DNA of 36,954 bases from Candidatus Colimorpha pelethequi (GTDB lineage Bacteria; Bacteroidota; Bacteroidia; Bacteroidales; P3). Position 1 is the stretch's first letter; every line of letters starts with the position of its first letter. Positions 10,119-16,896 of the stretch are shown piece by piece. Both the position numbers and the translations under genes were made by a program. Where the stretch lies: NCBI GenBank assembly GCA_018064245.1, contig JAGHVO010000014.1, positions 1 through 36,954 of the forward strand. The letters are read 5' to 3'. Below the pieces are notes generated by a model that was given only the letters and a program-made list of their open reading frames with translations, did not search any database and had not been told where the DNA came from.

Positions 10119-10201
10119 TGAATCCGCTAATAACTGAGGACGATTTAGAATTATTCCGTTCTGTCGTACCTACGGCACTCTTTTGACGAAATGACTTTCC
10201 A

Positions 10202-10221
10202 CACAGGGCTTGCGCCCTGTG
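10202..10221. repeat. Hairpin element
   Basis: CACAGGGC, TTGC tetraloop, GCCCTGTG: a perfect 8-bp stem inside the non-coding mosaic. There is no T-run, so it is not a terminator. Probably part of a dispersed intergenic repeat. Confidence 0.6.
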
Positions 10222-10373
10222 CTATAATGTATCGCTCCTACAGAGCTTATTTTATTTCTCCTCACTTTTTTAGTGTGTTGATAAAATATGCACCTTTGTG
10301 CAGTGAAAATTAAGTGTGGTAAGTCGCGTTGTAGGCATTGTGATAAGCAGTGTGGTTGCAAATCCGGCCTTGA

Positions 10374-10490
10374 GCAAAAAACGTTAATAAAATCCTCTTG
10401 ATAGCAGCAATTCAATGTGGATTTACTTCCTTACTGCGAAGCAGCATTAAATCCACATTGCTGCGTTCAAGAGGATTTTTAGTTTTTTGC
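10374..10490. repeat. Long imperfect inverted repeat (MITE-like)
   Basis: Left arm 10374-10425 and right arm 10448-10490 are inverted copies: GCAAAAAAC pairs with GTTTTTTGC at the tips, AAAATCCTCTTGA with TCAAGAGGATTTT, GCAGCAAT with ATTGCTGC, and ATGTGGATTTA with TAAATCCACAT. A few bases are inserted in the left arm. The 22-nt loop contains its own small hairpin (CTGC-GAA-GCAG). No coding potential. It ends five bases before the palindromic repeat at 10495. Confidence 0.8.
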
Positions 10491-10494
10491 GACA

Positions 10495-10552
10495 GCCGGG
10501 GTATTTTCTCTTTGCTTCGTTTCTCTTTTGTACAAGCAAAAGAGAAATGAAG
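10495..10552 (+). repeat. Dispersed palindromic repeat, component b, copy 1
   Basis: Starts GCCGGGGTA, then a long imperfect palindrome CTTCGTTTCTCTTTTG / CAAGCAAAAGAGAAATGAAG. It matches the minus strand of 13657-13711 with a 3-bp length difference. Degenerate partial copies of its second half follow up to 10630. Confidence 0.85.
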
Positions 10553-10741
10553 AGAACTTTACAAGCGAAAAGAAATTACAAGCAAAAAAGAACTGAAGAG
10601 AACCCCTTCAAGCAAAAGAGAAATGAAACGCTAAATATATCGCTCCTACAGAACTTCATCAACAAACGATTTCCGAAAAGACGTTTTGCTGGTTTGGAGG
10701 CTATTGTGACACGAAGTGTGTTTTCAACATTTTTTTTGATC

Positions 10742-12001
10742 TTACTTTCTTTTCTTGATTGTCTTCACGATGGCGTAAGGAGCTTGGTCTATGAGTTCTA
10801 TCTCGTAGCGGTGCTTGCCGTCTTTGCTTTGCGTGTAGCGCAGATTGCCTTTTGAATAAGGTGCGCAAGGTCGGGTCCCATAAATGGCGTAGCCGTTCTT
10901 TTCCAGCCAATAGCCTATCTCTTCCATCCTCTTTAGCGCTTCTGACGGTAGTTGTCCGTCTGCGTCAGGACCTACGTTGAGAATCAAGTTCCCGCCTTTG
11001 GCGACGATATCTATCAAGGTGTGGATGAGTTGTTTGGTGGATTTGTAGTTGTCGTTGGGAACGTACGACCAGCTGTCGCCCATGCTCATGCAGGTCTCCC
11101 AAGGGTAGGGGAGCACGGTGTCGGGCACTTGCTGCTCGGGGGTGCGGTAGTTCTCATATTTGCCGTGTACGGTGCGATCAACAATCAGCAGGTCTTTGTT
11201 GTTCTCTCGCGCCATCGCGGCAATCTTCGGCATATCGATGTCCTGTATGCGTTGGTAGCAGCCCAGCCATTCGCGGTATTCGTCGTTGAGGCTGTATTCA
11301 GGACGCACCCAGCCGCCGTCGAGCCAAAGGATGTCGATGTCGCCGTAGTTGTGGGTGATCTCTTTGATTTGGTTATAGGTGAACTGCTTGAAACGTTCCC
11401 AACGCTCGGGATGCTGCGCAATGTCGTAGTTCACGTTGCGGTCGGGTGTTGCCCATTCCTTTGCCCAGTAGTCGCCGTGATGCCAGTCGGCTTTGGAAAA
11501 ATAGAGTCCAATCCAGAAGTTCTTGGCACGGAAGGCGTTGACGAGTTCGCGAGTAAAGTCTCGCTGGGCGGGACATGCTTCGCCCATGGTGGTGTAGTCT
11601 GTCTCGCGACTGTCAAACATACAGAATCCGTCGTGGTGTTTGGTGGTGAAAACCATATATTTCATACCCGCCTGTTGTGCCGCTTTCGCCCATTGGGAGG
11701 CATCGAAATGCTTGGGGTTGAATGTCTTGTTGAGCGCTTGGTAGCGTGCTACATAGTCGTTGTAGTTGGCTCCTTTGCGGTCGATCCAAGGCTCATTGCA
11801 GATGCTCCACGACTCCACCACGCCCCATTGGGCGTACATGCCCCAATGAACCATGAAACCGAATTTGAGGTCTTGCCAAGCGTCAAGACGGGCGTTGATA
11901 GTGGTGTCGGTCTCTGGCTGTTGCAGCTCCTCGACGTTGTATTCCTGAGCAAAGAGCGTCGCATTCCAGCAGGATAGAAGAACAATAATCCATTTTTTCA
12001 T
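10742..12001 (-). CDS. Alpha-L-fucosidase, GH29, secreted
   Basis: A 419-residue GH29 glycosidase. I start it at the ATG at 12001 (MKKWIIVLLSCWNATLFAQ), which gives a signal peptide ending AQ; the frame extends five codons further but through the promoter box. Motifs: GFMVHWGMYAQWG, FTTKHHDGFCMFDS, ILWLDGGW with the probable nucleophile Asp at about residue 228, and GNLILNVGPDADG near the C-terminus. It would release fucose from host or plant glycans in the periplasm or outside the cell. No C-terminal carbohydrate-binding module is present. No SusC/SusD genes flank it, so this is not a canonical polysaccharide utilisation locus. The promoter box ends only four bases before the ATG. Confidence 0.94.
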   Translation of the reverse strand: MKKWIIVLLSCWNATLFAQEYNVEELQQPETDTTINARLDAWQDLKFGFMVHWGMYAQWGVVESWSICNEPWIDRKGANYNDYVARYQALNKTFNPKHFDASQWAKAAQQAGMKYMVFTTKHHDGFCMFDSRETDYTTMGEACPAQRDFTRELVNAFRAKNFWIGLYFSKADWHHGDYWAKEWATPDRNVNYDIAQHPERWERFKQFTYNQIKEITHNYGDIDILWLDGGWVRPEYSLNDEYREWLGCYQRIQDIDMPKIAAMARENNKDLLIVDRTVHGKYENYRTPEQQVPDTVLPYPWETCMSMGDSWSYVPNDNYKSTKQLIHTLIDIVAKGGNLILNVGPDADGQLPSEALKRMEEIGYWLEKNGYAIYGTRPCAPYSKGNLRYTQSKDGKHRYEIELIDQAPYAIVKTIKKRK

Positions 12002-12005
12002 AGTG

Positions 12006-12013
12006 CAAAGATA
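12006..12013 (-). promoter_or_regulatory. Promoter -7 box (TATCTTTG) for the GH29 gene; likely leaderless mRNA
   Basis: TATCTTTG on the minus strand ends four bases before the chosen ATG (12001). With transcription starting several bases past the box, the mRNA would begin at or next to the start codon. Confidence 0.6.
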
Positions 12014-12048
12014 CAACTTTATGGTTAATTCGTGGCAATTTGCGTTTT

Positions 12049-13371
12049 CTATCGGTCGTTCGTCAGTATAATTTGAGGCAGCAACGAAATGGCGTAAATG
12101 GGTAGTTCTATTACCGTCTCGCCATAAAGCATGGGCTCCATGGATGTTCTGATGATATGTTTGACGGGATATCGTTTTGAGAATTCCTTGAGTGATTTGG
12201 CTTGAAGATTTCGACCAGCTTTCGCCTCAATCGGGACGATTTCCCCGTTCAGCTGAACGACAAAGTCCACCTCGGCGACACCCACATCGGGGGTCCAATA
12301 ATGGATTTGAATCTCGGGCATCAACAACAATTCTTGCAATACAAACTGTTCAACCAAAGCCCCTTTGTACTGTGCAAAAAATTCGTTTCCATTAATCAAC
12401 GATTCCGCTGTCAGTCCGGCAATAGCACCCATAAGTCCAATGTCGAGGATGAAAAGCTTGAAGGCTTCCGTATCCTCAAACCCCGAAAGGGGCAATTCTC
12501 CTTTGTTTATGCGGGTTACTTTGTGTGTCATGCCAGCATCGCAAAGCCATTGGATGGCTGTCTCGAAATCCCTTGCCCGGGCTCCAGATTTGACCGCCGA
12601 AAAGACAAATTTTCGGTTTTCCTTTGCCAGCTGACCCGGTATGGAATCCCACAATATTTGCATTCGCTTGACAATCTCTTTGGGTGGGTGCTTGGAAAAA
12701 TCATGCTCATATGACCGCAAGATAGAAAGTTGCACCTTCCTTACCGCTTGATAATCTTTTTTTAATACAAAAGTTTTTACCACTTCAGGCATGCCACCTA
12801 TGTAGAAATATTGCCGCAATAAGTCGGCGTACTGCGACGCAAAAGCATTTATCGACACAGTGTCACGCGTTCGAAGCATATCAACCAATCCTTCCTTGCC
12901 AAGTGCCAACAGAAACTCCTCGAAAGAAAGTGGACGAATATAGAGAAAGTCAACCTTTCCGACGGGGAATGAGTCATCTTTATGGTCTATGACGCCCAGA
13001 AGCGAACCTGCCGCCATGACATGATATTGTGGTGCTTTGTCTTTGAAATACTTCAAAGCCAACAAACCACGCCGTGCATGTTGGATTTCGTCGAAAAACA
13101 GTAAAGTCTTCCTTGGAATTATTTTCTTCCCGCTTAACGACTGAATTGCAAGCAAAATCCTGTCGATATCGAAGTCCGCTTCAAAAAGTCCTTTAATTTG
13201 CTCGACATCTTCAAAGTTGACTTCCACGACATTGCTGAATTCAAGTTTTCCGAATTCCCTCGCCAACCATGTTTTTCCAACCTGACGAGCACCCTCTATG
13301 ATGAGTGGTTTGCGCTGCTCGTCTGGAGTGTTTTTCCATTGCTGCAATTGCACAAATGCCTGTCTATACAT
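12049..13371 (-). CDS. AAA+ ATPase with DUF4143-type PD-(D/E)XK-like C-terminus (copy 1)
   Basis: A 440-residue protein of the AAA_14/DUF4143 family (COG1373-like). Walker A is GARQVGKT at residues 27-34; Walker B is LLFFDEIQHAR near 90-100. A winged-helix-like middle follows. The C-terminal region has D369 (AEVDFVV), E382 and K384 (IEAKAG), spaced D-x12-E-x-K as in PD-(D/E)XK nuclease folds. The family is very common and multi-copy in Bacteroidetes and archaea; its biological role is not established. The same D-x12-E-x-K spacing occurs in the second ATPase (20010-21131). A 32-33-bp tandem array lies upstream (13516-13628). The start at 13371 follows a -7 box at 13389-13396 by 17 nt. Confidence 0.9.
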   Translation of the reverse strand: MYRQAFVQLQQWKNTPDEQRKPLIIEGARQVGKTWLAREFGKLEFSNVVEVNFEDVEQIKGLFEADFDIDRILLAIQSLSGKKIIPRKTLLFFDEIQHARRGLLALKYFKDKAPQYHVMAAGSLLGVIDHKDDSFPVGKVDFLYIRPLSFEEFLLALGKEGLVDMLRTRDTVSINAFASQYADLLRQYFYIGGMPEVVKTFVLKKDYQAVRKVQLSILRSYEHDFSKHPPKEIVKRMQILWDSIPGQLAKENRKFVFSAVKSGARARDFETAIQWLCDAGMTHKVTRINKGELPLSGFEDTEAFKLFILDIGLMGAIAGLTAESLINGNEFFAQYKGALVEQFVLQELLLMPEIQIHYWTPDVGVAEVDFVVQLNGEIVPIEAKAGRNLQAKSLKEFSKRYPVKHIIRTSMEPMLYGETVIELPIYAISLLPQIILTNDR

Positions 13372-13388
13372 ATACTTATATTTGAATG

Positions 13389-13396
13389 CAAAAGTA
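13389..13396 (-). promoter_or_regulatory. Promoter -7 box (TACTTTTG) for ATPase copy 1
   Basis: TACTTTTG on the minus strand matches TAnnTTTG and lies 17 nt before the ATG at 13371. No good -33 element was seen. Confidence 0.5.
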
Positions 13397-13461
13397 CGAT
13401 AAATTTTTGATTGTTTTCTTGTCGTTTCTGTTGTGTTTGAAACGTGATATATAATGTGATG

Positions 13462-13477
13462 TTTATCAATTGATAAA
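13462..13477. promoter_or_regulatory. 16-bp perfect palindrome, possible operator
   Basis: TTTATCAATTGATAAA is perfectly self-complementary. It sits between the -7 box of ATPase copy 1 and its tandem array, about 66 bp upstream of the box. Operator function is inference. Confidence 0.4.
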
Positions 13478-13515
13478 TATTGTTACTTTGTCTATTTTAA
13501 TCAAATGATTACACG

Positions 13516-13628
13516 TTTTGTTGACGACTTTTTAAGTATTTTTGCACATTTTGTTGACGACTTTTGGCTATTCTTGCACGTTTTATTGACGACTTTTTTG
13601 GTGTTCTGCCACATTTTATGGACGATGG
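13516..13628 (-). repeat. Tandem array of 32-33-bp units upstream of ATPase copy 1
   Basis: Three full units begin at 13516, 13549 and 13581 (periods 33 and 32), and a truncated fourth begins at 13614. On the plus strand each unit starts TTTTRTTGACGACTTTT; the first two end in TTGCACR and the third in TGCCACA. The fourth retains TTTTATGGACGA. An ACACG just before 13516 may be the remnant end of another unit. On the sense strand of the ATPase the core reads AAAAGTCGTCAAYAAAAYGTG. The whole unit is conserved, so there are no spacers as in CRISPR. Confidence 0.85.
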
Positions 13629-13656
13629 AAACATTCAATTGTATAATTGAGATAAT

Positions 13657-13711
13657 CTTCGTTTCTTTTCGCTTGTACGAAAAGAAACGAAGCAAAGAAA
13701 AGTACCCCGGC
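13657..13711 (-). repeat. Dispersed palindromic repeat, component b, copy 2
   Basis: Reverse-complement relative of 10495-10552. Contains a perfect 15-bp stem (CTTCGTTTCTTTTCG with CGAAAAGAAACGAAG) around a 6-nt loop, then the flank GCCGGGGTA on the minus strand. Confidence 0.85.
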
Positions 13712-13788
13712 CTGCGACCACCCCGCTTGCCACCCTTGCTTATCACATTGCTTTTTCTATATGTGTATTCCTACTATTTGCTTGGTTG

Positions 13789-13840
13789 TGACGGATATTG
13801 ATTGGAATTCTCGACTTGCCCAATGCGGACGGATGTCCGC
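13789..13840 (-). repeat. Dispersed repeat element, component a, copy 2
   Basis: Reverse complement matches 10067-10118 at 45 of 52 positions. Components a and b keep the same order and strand in both copies, but lie about 77 bp apart here and about 376 bp apart in copy 1. There the long inverted repeat and other sequence sit between them. Confidence 0.85.
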
Positions 13841-13928
13841 GTAGGGTGCGCCCTTGGTAGGTTCCAGCAAATTTTACGCAGGCGCTGGCCTTTCTTCTCA
13901 ATACTTCTTTCTGCCAAGAGAACGTGAA

Positions 13929-13946
13929 GAAAGTCCATGGACTTTC
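13929..13946. repeat. 18-bp perfect palindrome
   Basis: GAAAGTCCATGGACTTTC is perfectly self-complementary. It lies in a non-coding stretch near repeat component a, about 130 bp upstream of the BspA-like gene's promoter. Role unknown. Confidence 0.5.
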
Positions 13947-14076
13947 GATAGCGAAGCGGAGAATAAATTGATGTGGTTTGGAGGGAACCTCCAATAGGGG
14001 ACAAGACGTTTTTCTTCATTTATTCTACATTAGAGTTTTCTCGTGCGAAACTTGAATACTATTCACTATTTTTTTG

Positions 14077-14084
14077 TATCTTTG
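14077..14084 (+). promoter_or_regulatory. Promoter -7 box (TATCTTTG) for the leader of the BspA-like gene
   Basis: TATCTTTG with TTGA at 14052-14055 upstream (21-nt spacer). The upstream TACTATTCACTA plus T-run closely resembles the promoter at 16833-16861. Transcription would begin near 14090, about 280 nt before the ATG. Confidence 0.65.
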
Positions 14085-14089
14085 CAGTG

Positions 14090-14312
14090 TCAAAATTATT
14101 AATCAAAAACATATAGCAGATAATTAGATAGAAAATAACAAGTAAATAATAATCGAAAGCATTTTGCTATTCTTTGCACGTCCCGAAATCTGGTAAATTT
14201 CAAAACACAATGCAACCGAAAGCGGAAATGCTCACGAGTAACCGTGAGCTTTCTTGTTTGCATTGTAGGTGTTACCAGAACCTCGGACGTCAACAAAAGT
14301 TCGCGGTTTTTT
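14090..14312 (+). ncRNA. Candidate structured RNA leader ending in an intrinsic terminator
   Basis: Between the promoter at 14077 and the BspA-like ATG at 14372 lies an unusually long leader with three nested or adjacent helices. A 9-bp stem pairs ACAATGCAA (14207-14215) with TTGCATTGT (14258-14266). Inside it GCTCACG (14230-14236) pairs with CGTGAGC (14243-14249). A smaller GAAAT/ATTTC hairpin precedes them near 14184. The last helix is a terminator-like hairpin at 14281-14312. This could be a free small RNA or a cis-acting attenuator. I do not recognise a named family. The start and end are estimates from the promoter and terminator. Confidence 0.5.
14281..14312 (+). terminator. Intrinsic terminator-like hairpin inside the BspA leader
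   Basis: CCTCGGAC (14281-14288) pairs with GTTCGCGG (14299-14306) with one mismatch, and the stem extends by two A-T pairs into the run of six T that follows. It lies about 60 nt upstream of the ATG, so it would end transcription before the gene unless bypassed. Confidence 0.55.
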
Positions 14313-14371
14313 ACCAATATTGATAATGCTTTCGAATATTCAATAAATTAGAAATTCTAAAATCATTCAAC

Positions 14372-16723
14372 ATGAAAAAATATTTTGTTTTGTCAGTTTT
14401 GTTGGCTTGCTGTTTCGTCAGTAGAGCATACGATTTTAGTGCCGTTGCACCCACGGGGCAGACATTGTACTACAACATCTTGTCGGATTCAAGTTTGACT
14501 GTTGAAGTCACCTGTCCCGGTAACTATTGGTCGGGATACACTAAGCCTACGGATTCGTTGTCCATCCCATCCATGGTAAGTTATGGTGGAAATTTATATT
14601 CAGTGTCTGCAATTGGGGATAATGCTTTCTATTATTGCGACACACTCTCGAGTGTGACTATTCCTAATTCTGTGGCAACCATCGGTCATTATGCTTTCTC
14701 TAATTGCAGTGGTCTCGTAAGTGTAACCATCCCTGATTCTGTGACATCAATAGGAATATATACTTTCCAAAATTGCATTGGTCTTACGAGTGTGACTTTT
14801 AATGCGATTAATTGCATGACGACAAGTGTTACTATTATTTCGATGCCTATATTTGAAGGTTGTACTTCCTTGACTTCTATTACTATAGGAGAACAGGTAA
14901 CAACAATTCCATCTCGTATTTTCGATGGGTGTCGCGGATTGACAAGCGTGACCATCCCAAATTCTGTGGTTTCTATAGGCGCTTGTGCTTTTCAAAACTG
15001 CAGCGGTCTCACGAGCGTAATCATTCCCAATTCTGTGACGACAATCGGGGGATCTGCATTCTCTGGTTGCAGTGGTCTCACGAGCATGGTCATCCCTAAT
15101 TCCGTGACCTCAATCGGGGGAAGTGCTTTCCGAGATTGCAGTGGTCTCACAAGTATTGTCATTCCCAATTCTGTGATGACAATTGGAGTGTATGCTTTCA
15201 GTGGTTGCAGTGGTCTCACGAGCGTGGTCATCCCTAATTCCGTGACCTCGATCGGGGGATATGCTTTCAGTGGTTGCAGTGGCCTCGCAAGCATTGCCAT
15301 TCCCAATTCCGTTACATCGATTATGGAAGGTACTTTCTCTGGTTGTCGCGGTCTCACGAGCGTGACCATTCCCAATTCCGTGACATCAATTGGGTGGCAG
15401 GTTTTCTCTGGTTGCAGCGGTCTTACGAGCGTGACCATCGGCAATTCCGTGACCAGTATCGGAAGAAGAGTTTTTTATGGATGTTCAAGCTTGGATACTT
15501 TGTATTATAATGCTGAGGACTTTGTCTCGGATTATGATTGGGGAAATACAAGTAGCAACTACGATGACCGTGGGTTTCGTTGCTTAAATCTTCATGTAAT
15601 AATCATTGGCAACAATGTTCAGACACTGCCTTATGGTGCATTTTATGGTCAAGATGAGATTTCGAGTGTGAAGATTCCTAATTCAATGACATGGATTGCA
15701 GGGTACGCTTTCTATAATTGTAGTAGCCTTCGTACAATCTATTCCTATAACACGACAGCACCCTCGCTGGGTTTGAACACTTTTTATGGCTGTGCTATTC
15801 AGGATGTCTTCATCCCCTGTGGTAGTCATAGTTCATATAATTCAAGCTGGTATCAATATGGTGCTTATTTGGAAGAAACAGCAACTTTTGCGATAACATT
15901 GCATAGTGCAGATTCTTCGATGGGTGAGGTCTCGTTTTTGACATCAGTTTGTGTGGACCCGATTTCAATTGCAGCGACATCTAACTATGGCTATCATTTC
16001 ACGCAATGGAGCGACGGCGTTACCGACAATCCGCGTACTTTCGTTCTCACGCAAGACACCTCGTTTACCGCCCAATTTGGCTACAACTCCTATGCTGTTA
16101 TCAAAGTTTGTGATACACTTCAAGGAAATGTAATGGGTGAGGATTCCGCTGATTATCTTTCCAATGTTGTTTTGACGGCGGAGCCTAACTACGGCTACCA
16201 CTTCACGCAGTGGAGCGACGGCGTTACCGACAATCCCCGCACTTTCGTTCTCACGCAAGACACGACATTTGTGGCTGAATTTGACAGAAACAGCTACGCC
16301 GTTACTTGTGTTTCAGATGATGTCTCAATGGGACAGGTGCAAGGTGGCGGCACTTTCTTGTATCTCGACACCATAGTGTTTACTGCCGAGGCTGTAGAGC
16401 CCTATCGTTTCACTCATTGGCAGGATGGCGACACGGTAAATCCCCGCAGCATTGTGGTCTATTCCGATTCCACTTTTACTGCCTATTTCGAGAACAGTAC
16501 CGAAGGCATCGAGACGGTGCAGAAGAGCTACACGCTGACGGTGGTCGGCAATGCCATCCGCATCAGTGGCGCTATGGGCGAGACGATGAGAGTGTTTGAC
16601 GTAGTAGGACGCCAACTGCTGATAAAGAAACTCGACAGCGAGGAAATCCGACTGGACCAGACGGGCGTGTTCTTCGTTCAGATAGGCAACGCTCCGGCGG
16701 AGAAAGTTGTGTTGGTACGTTAG
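14372..16723 (+). CDS. BspA-like leucine-rich repeat surface protein with InlB-type repeats and T9SS sorting domain
   Basis: A 783-residue secreted protein. A signal peptide (MKKYFVLSVLLACCFVSRA) is followed by about twelve LRR_5 units of 23 residues (about residues 89-370), consensus CSGLTSVxIPNSVTSIGxxAFSG; one unit has a 6-residue insertion. A degenerate LRR-like stretch follows (about 371-500). Three divergent InlB B-repeat modules come next (about 505-710), with GYHFTQWSDGVTDNPRTF repeated almost exactly. The last ~70 residues form a type IX secretion C-terminal sorting domain (MRVFDVVGRQLL through GVFFVQIGN to EKVVLVR). It is probably exported by T9SS and anchored at the cell surface, where BspA-like proteins bind host proteins or other bacteria. 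A long structured leader precedes it. Confidence 0.93.
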   Translation: MKKYFVLSVLLACCFVSRAYDFSAVAPTGQTLYYNILSDSSLTVEVTCPGNYWSGYTKPTDSLSIPSMVSYGGNLYSVSAIGDNAFYYCDTLSSVTIPNSVATIGHYAFSNCSGLVSVTIPDSVTSIGIYTFQNCIGLTSVTFNAINCMTTSVTIISMPIFEGCTSLTSITIGEQVTTIPSRIFDGCRGLTSVTIPNSVVSIGACAFQNCSGLTSVIIPNSVTTIGGSAFSGCSGLTSMVIPNSVTSIGGSAFRDCSGLTSIVIPNSVMTIGVYAFSGCSGLTSVVIPNSVTSIGGYAFSGCSGLASIAIPNSVTSIMEGTFSGCRGLTSVTIPNSVTSIGWQVFSGCSGLTSVTIGNSVTSIGRRVFYGCSSLDTLYYNAEDFVSDYDWGNTSSNYDDRGFRCLNLHVIIIGNNVQTLPYGAFYGQDEISSVKIPNSMTWIAGYAFYNCSSLRTIYSYNTTAPSLGLNTFYGCAIQDVFIPCGSHSSYNSSWYQYGAYLEETATFAITLHSADSSMGEVSFLTSVCVDPISIAATSNYGYHFTQWSDGVTDNPRTFVLTQDTSFTAQFGYNSYAVIKVCDTLQGNVMGEDSADYLSNVVLTAEPNYGYHFTQWSDGVTDNPRTFVLTQDTTFVAEFDRNSYAVTCVSDDVSMGQVQGGGTFLYLDTIVFTAEAVEPYRFTHWQDGDTVNPRSIVVYSDSTFTAYFENSTEGIETVQKSYTLTVVGNAIRISGAMGETMRVFDVVGRQLLIKKLDSEEIRLDQTGVFFVQIGNAPAEKVVLVR
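14636..15481 (+). repeat. 69-bp tandem repeats encoding the LRR units
   Basis: Twelve units starting at TGC (Cys) codons. All are 69 bp except the third, which is 87 bp. The units from about 14987 to 15480 are the most alike at the DNA level (recurrent GGTTGCAGTGGTCTCACGAG, ATTCCCAATTCCGTGAC), so unequal recombination could change repeat number in frame. Confidence 0.85.
15989..16264 (+). repeat. Nearly identical 72-bp segments within two InlB-type repeats
   Basis: Segments at 15989-16060 and 16193-16264, 204 bp (68 codons) apart, differ at only a few positions while the surrounding repeat sequence is diverged. Recent duplication or gene conversion is likely. Confidence 0.75.
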
Positions 16724-16779
16724 GATTATACCTTGTTTATGTGTGGCGAAATCGTACGTTTGGGCTTATATAGAGTTTA

Positions 16780-16847
16780 TTCACTAATTCACTATTCTCT
16801 AGTTACTATTCACCAATCACTAATCACTAATTTACTATTCACTAATT
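16780..16847 (+). repeat. CACTAAT-type short repeats upstream of the DUF481 gene
   Basis: Eight or so imperfect 6-9-nt steps of TTCACTAAT, TCACTATT and ATCACTAAT run up to the promoter at 16854. Similar motifs precede the ATGs at 30111, 30855, 31258 and 28072 (minus strand). Confidence 0.7.
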
Positions 16848-16853
16848 TTTTCG

Positions 16854-16861
16854 TATCTTTG
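16854..16861 (+). promoter_or_regulatory. Promoter -7 box (TATCTTTG) for the DUF481 gene
   Basis: TATCTTTG, 35 nt before the ATG at 16897. The TACTATTCACTA and T-run just upstream (16833-16851) nearly match the promoter region of the BspA-like gene, with a 1-nt length difference. Confidence 0.65.
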
Positions 16862-16896
16862 CAAAAATTTTTTAGAAACTAATAATCTCAAACACA

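Larger units (their letters stand above)
9966..10741. other. Repeat-rich non-coding region between M16 peptidase and fucosidase genes
   Basis: No credible gene in these 776 bp. It is a mosaic: a block of dispersed-repeat character at 9975-10118, a hairpin element at 10202-10221, a large inverted repeat at 10374-10490, a palindromic repeat at 10495-10552, and degenerate copies of an ACAAGCAAAAGAGAA motif from 10531 to 10630. The phrase TATCGCTCCTACAGA occurs twice (about 10230 and 10637). A 122-codon frame across 10487-10855 is composed of repeats and runs antisense into the fucosidase gene, so it is not called. Confidence 0.75.
13372..14371. other. Non-coding region between ATPase copy 1 and the BspA-like gene
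   Basis: About 1 kb without a credible gene. From left to right: the ATPase promoter, a palindrome at 13462-13477, a tandem array at 13516-13628, the second copies of dispersed repeats b and a (13657-13711, 13789-13840), a perfect 18-bp palindrome at 13929-13946, then the promoter and structured leader of the BspA-like gene (14077 onward). Short open frames here follow the repeat periodicity and are not called. Confidence 0.75.

Noticed and set aside
10487-10855. A 122-codon open frame on the plus strand
   Set aside because: Built from palindromic and AAGAGAA-type repeats and running antisense into the 3' end of the fucosidase gene; no domain, no promoter.
13501-13746. An 81-codon open frame on the minus strand
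   Set aside because: Its repeated Lys/Ser/Asn segments simply translate the tandem array and dispersed repeat b.
10067-13840. Composite transposon
   Set aside because: Inverted repeats flank a gene block, but there is no transposase or integrase and no recognisable target duplication; kept only as a dispersed-repeat observation.
14271-14306. Signal recognition particle RNA
   Set aside because: GTTACCAG near 14271 recalls SRP RNA, but the conserved GGAAGG and AGCA loop elements are absent.
14099-14317. A 72-codon open frame antisense to the BspA leader
   Set aside because: The stretch is better explained by a promoter, paired helices and a terminator on the plus strand.
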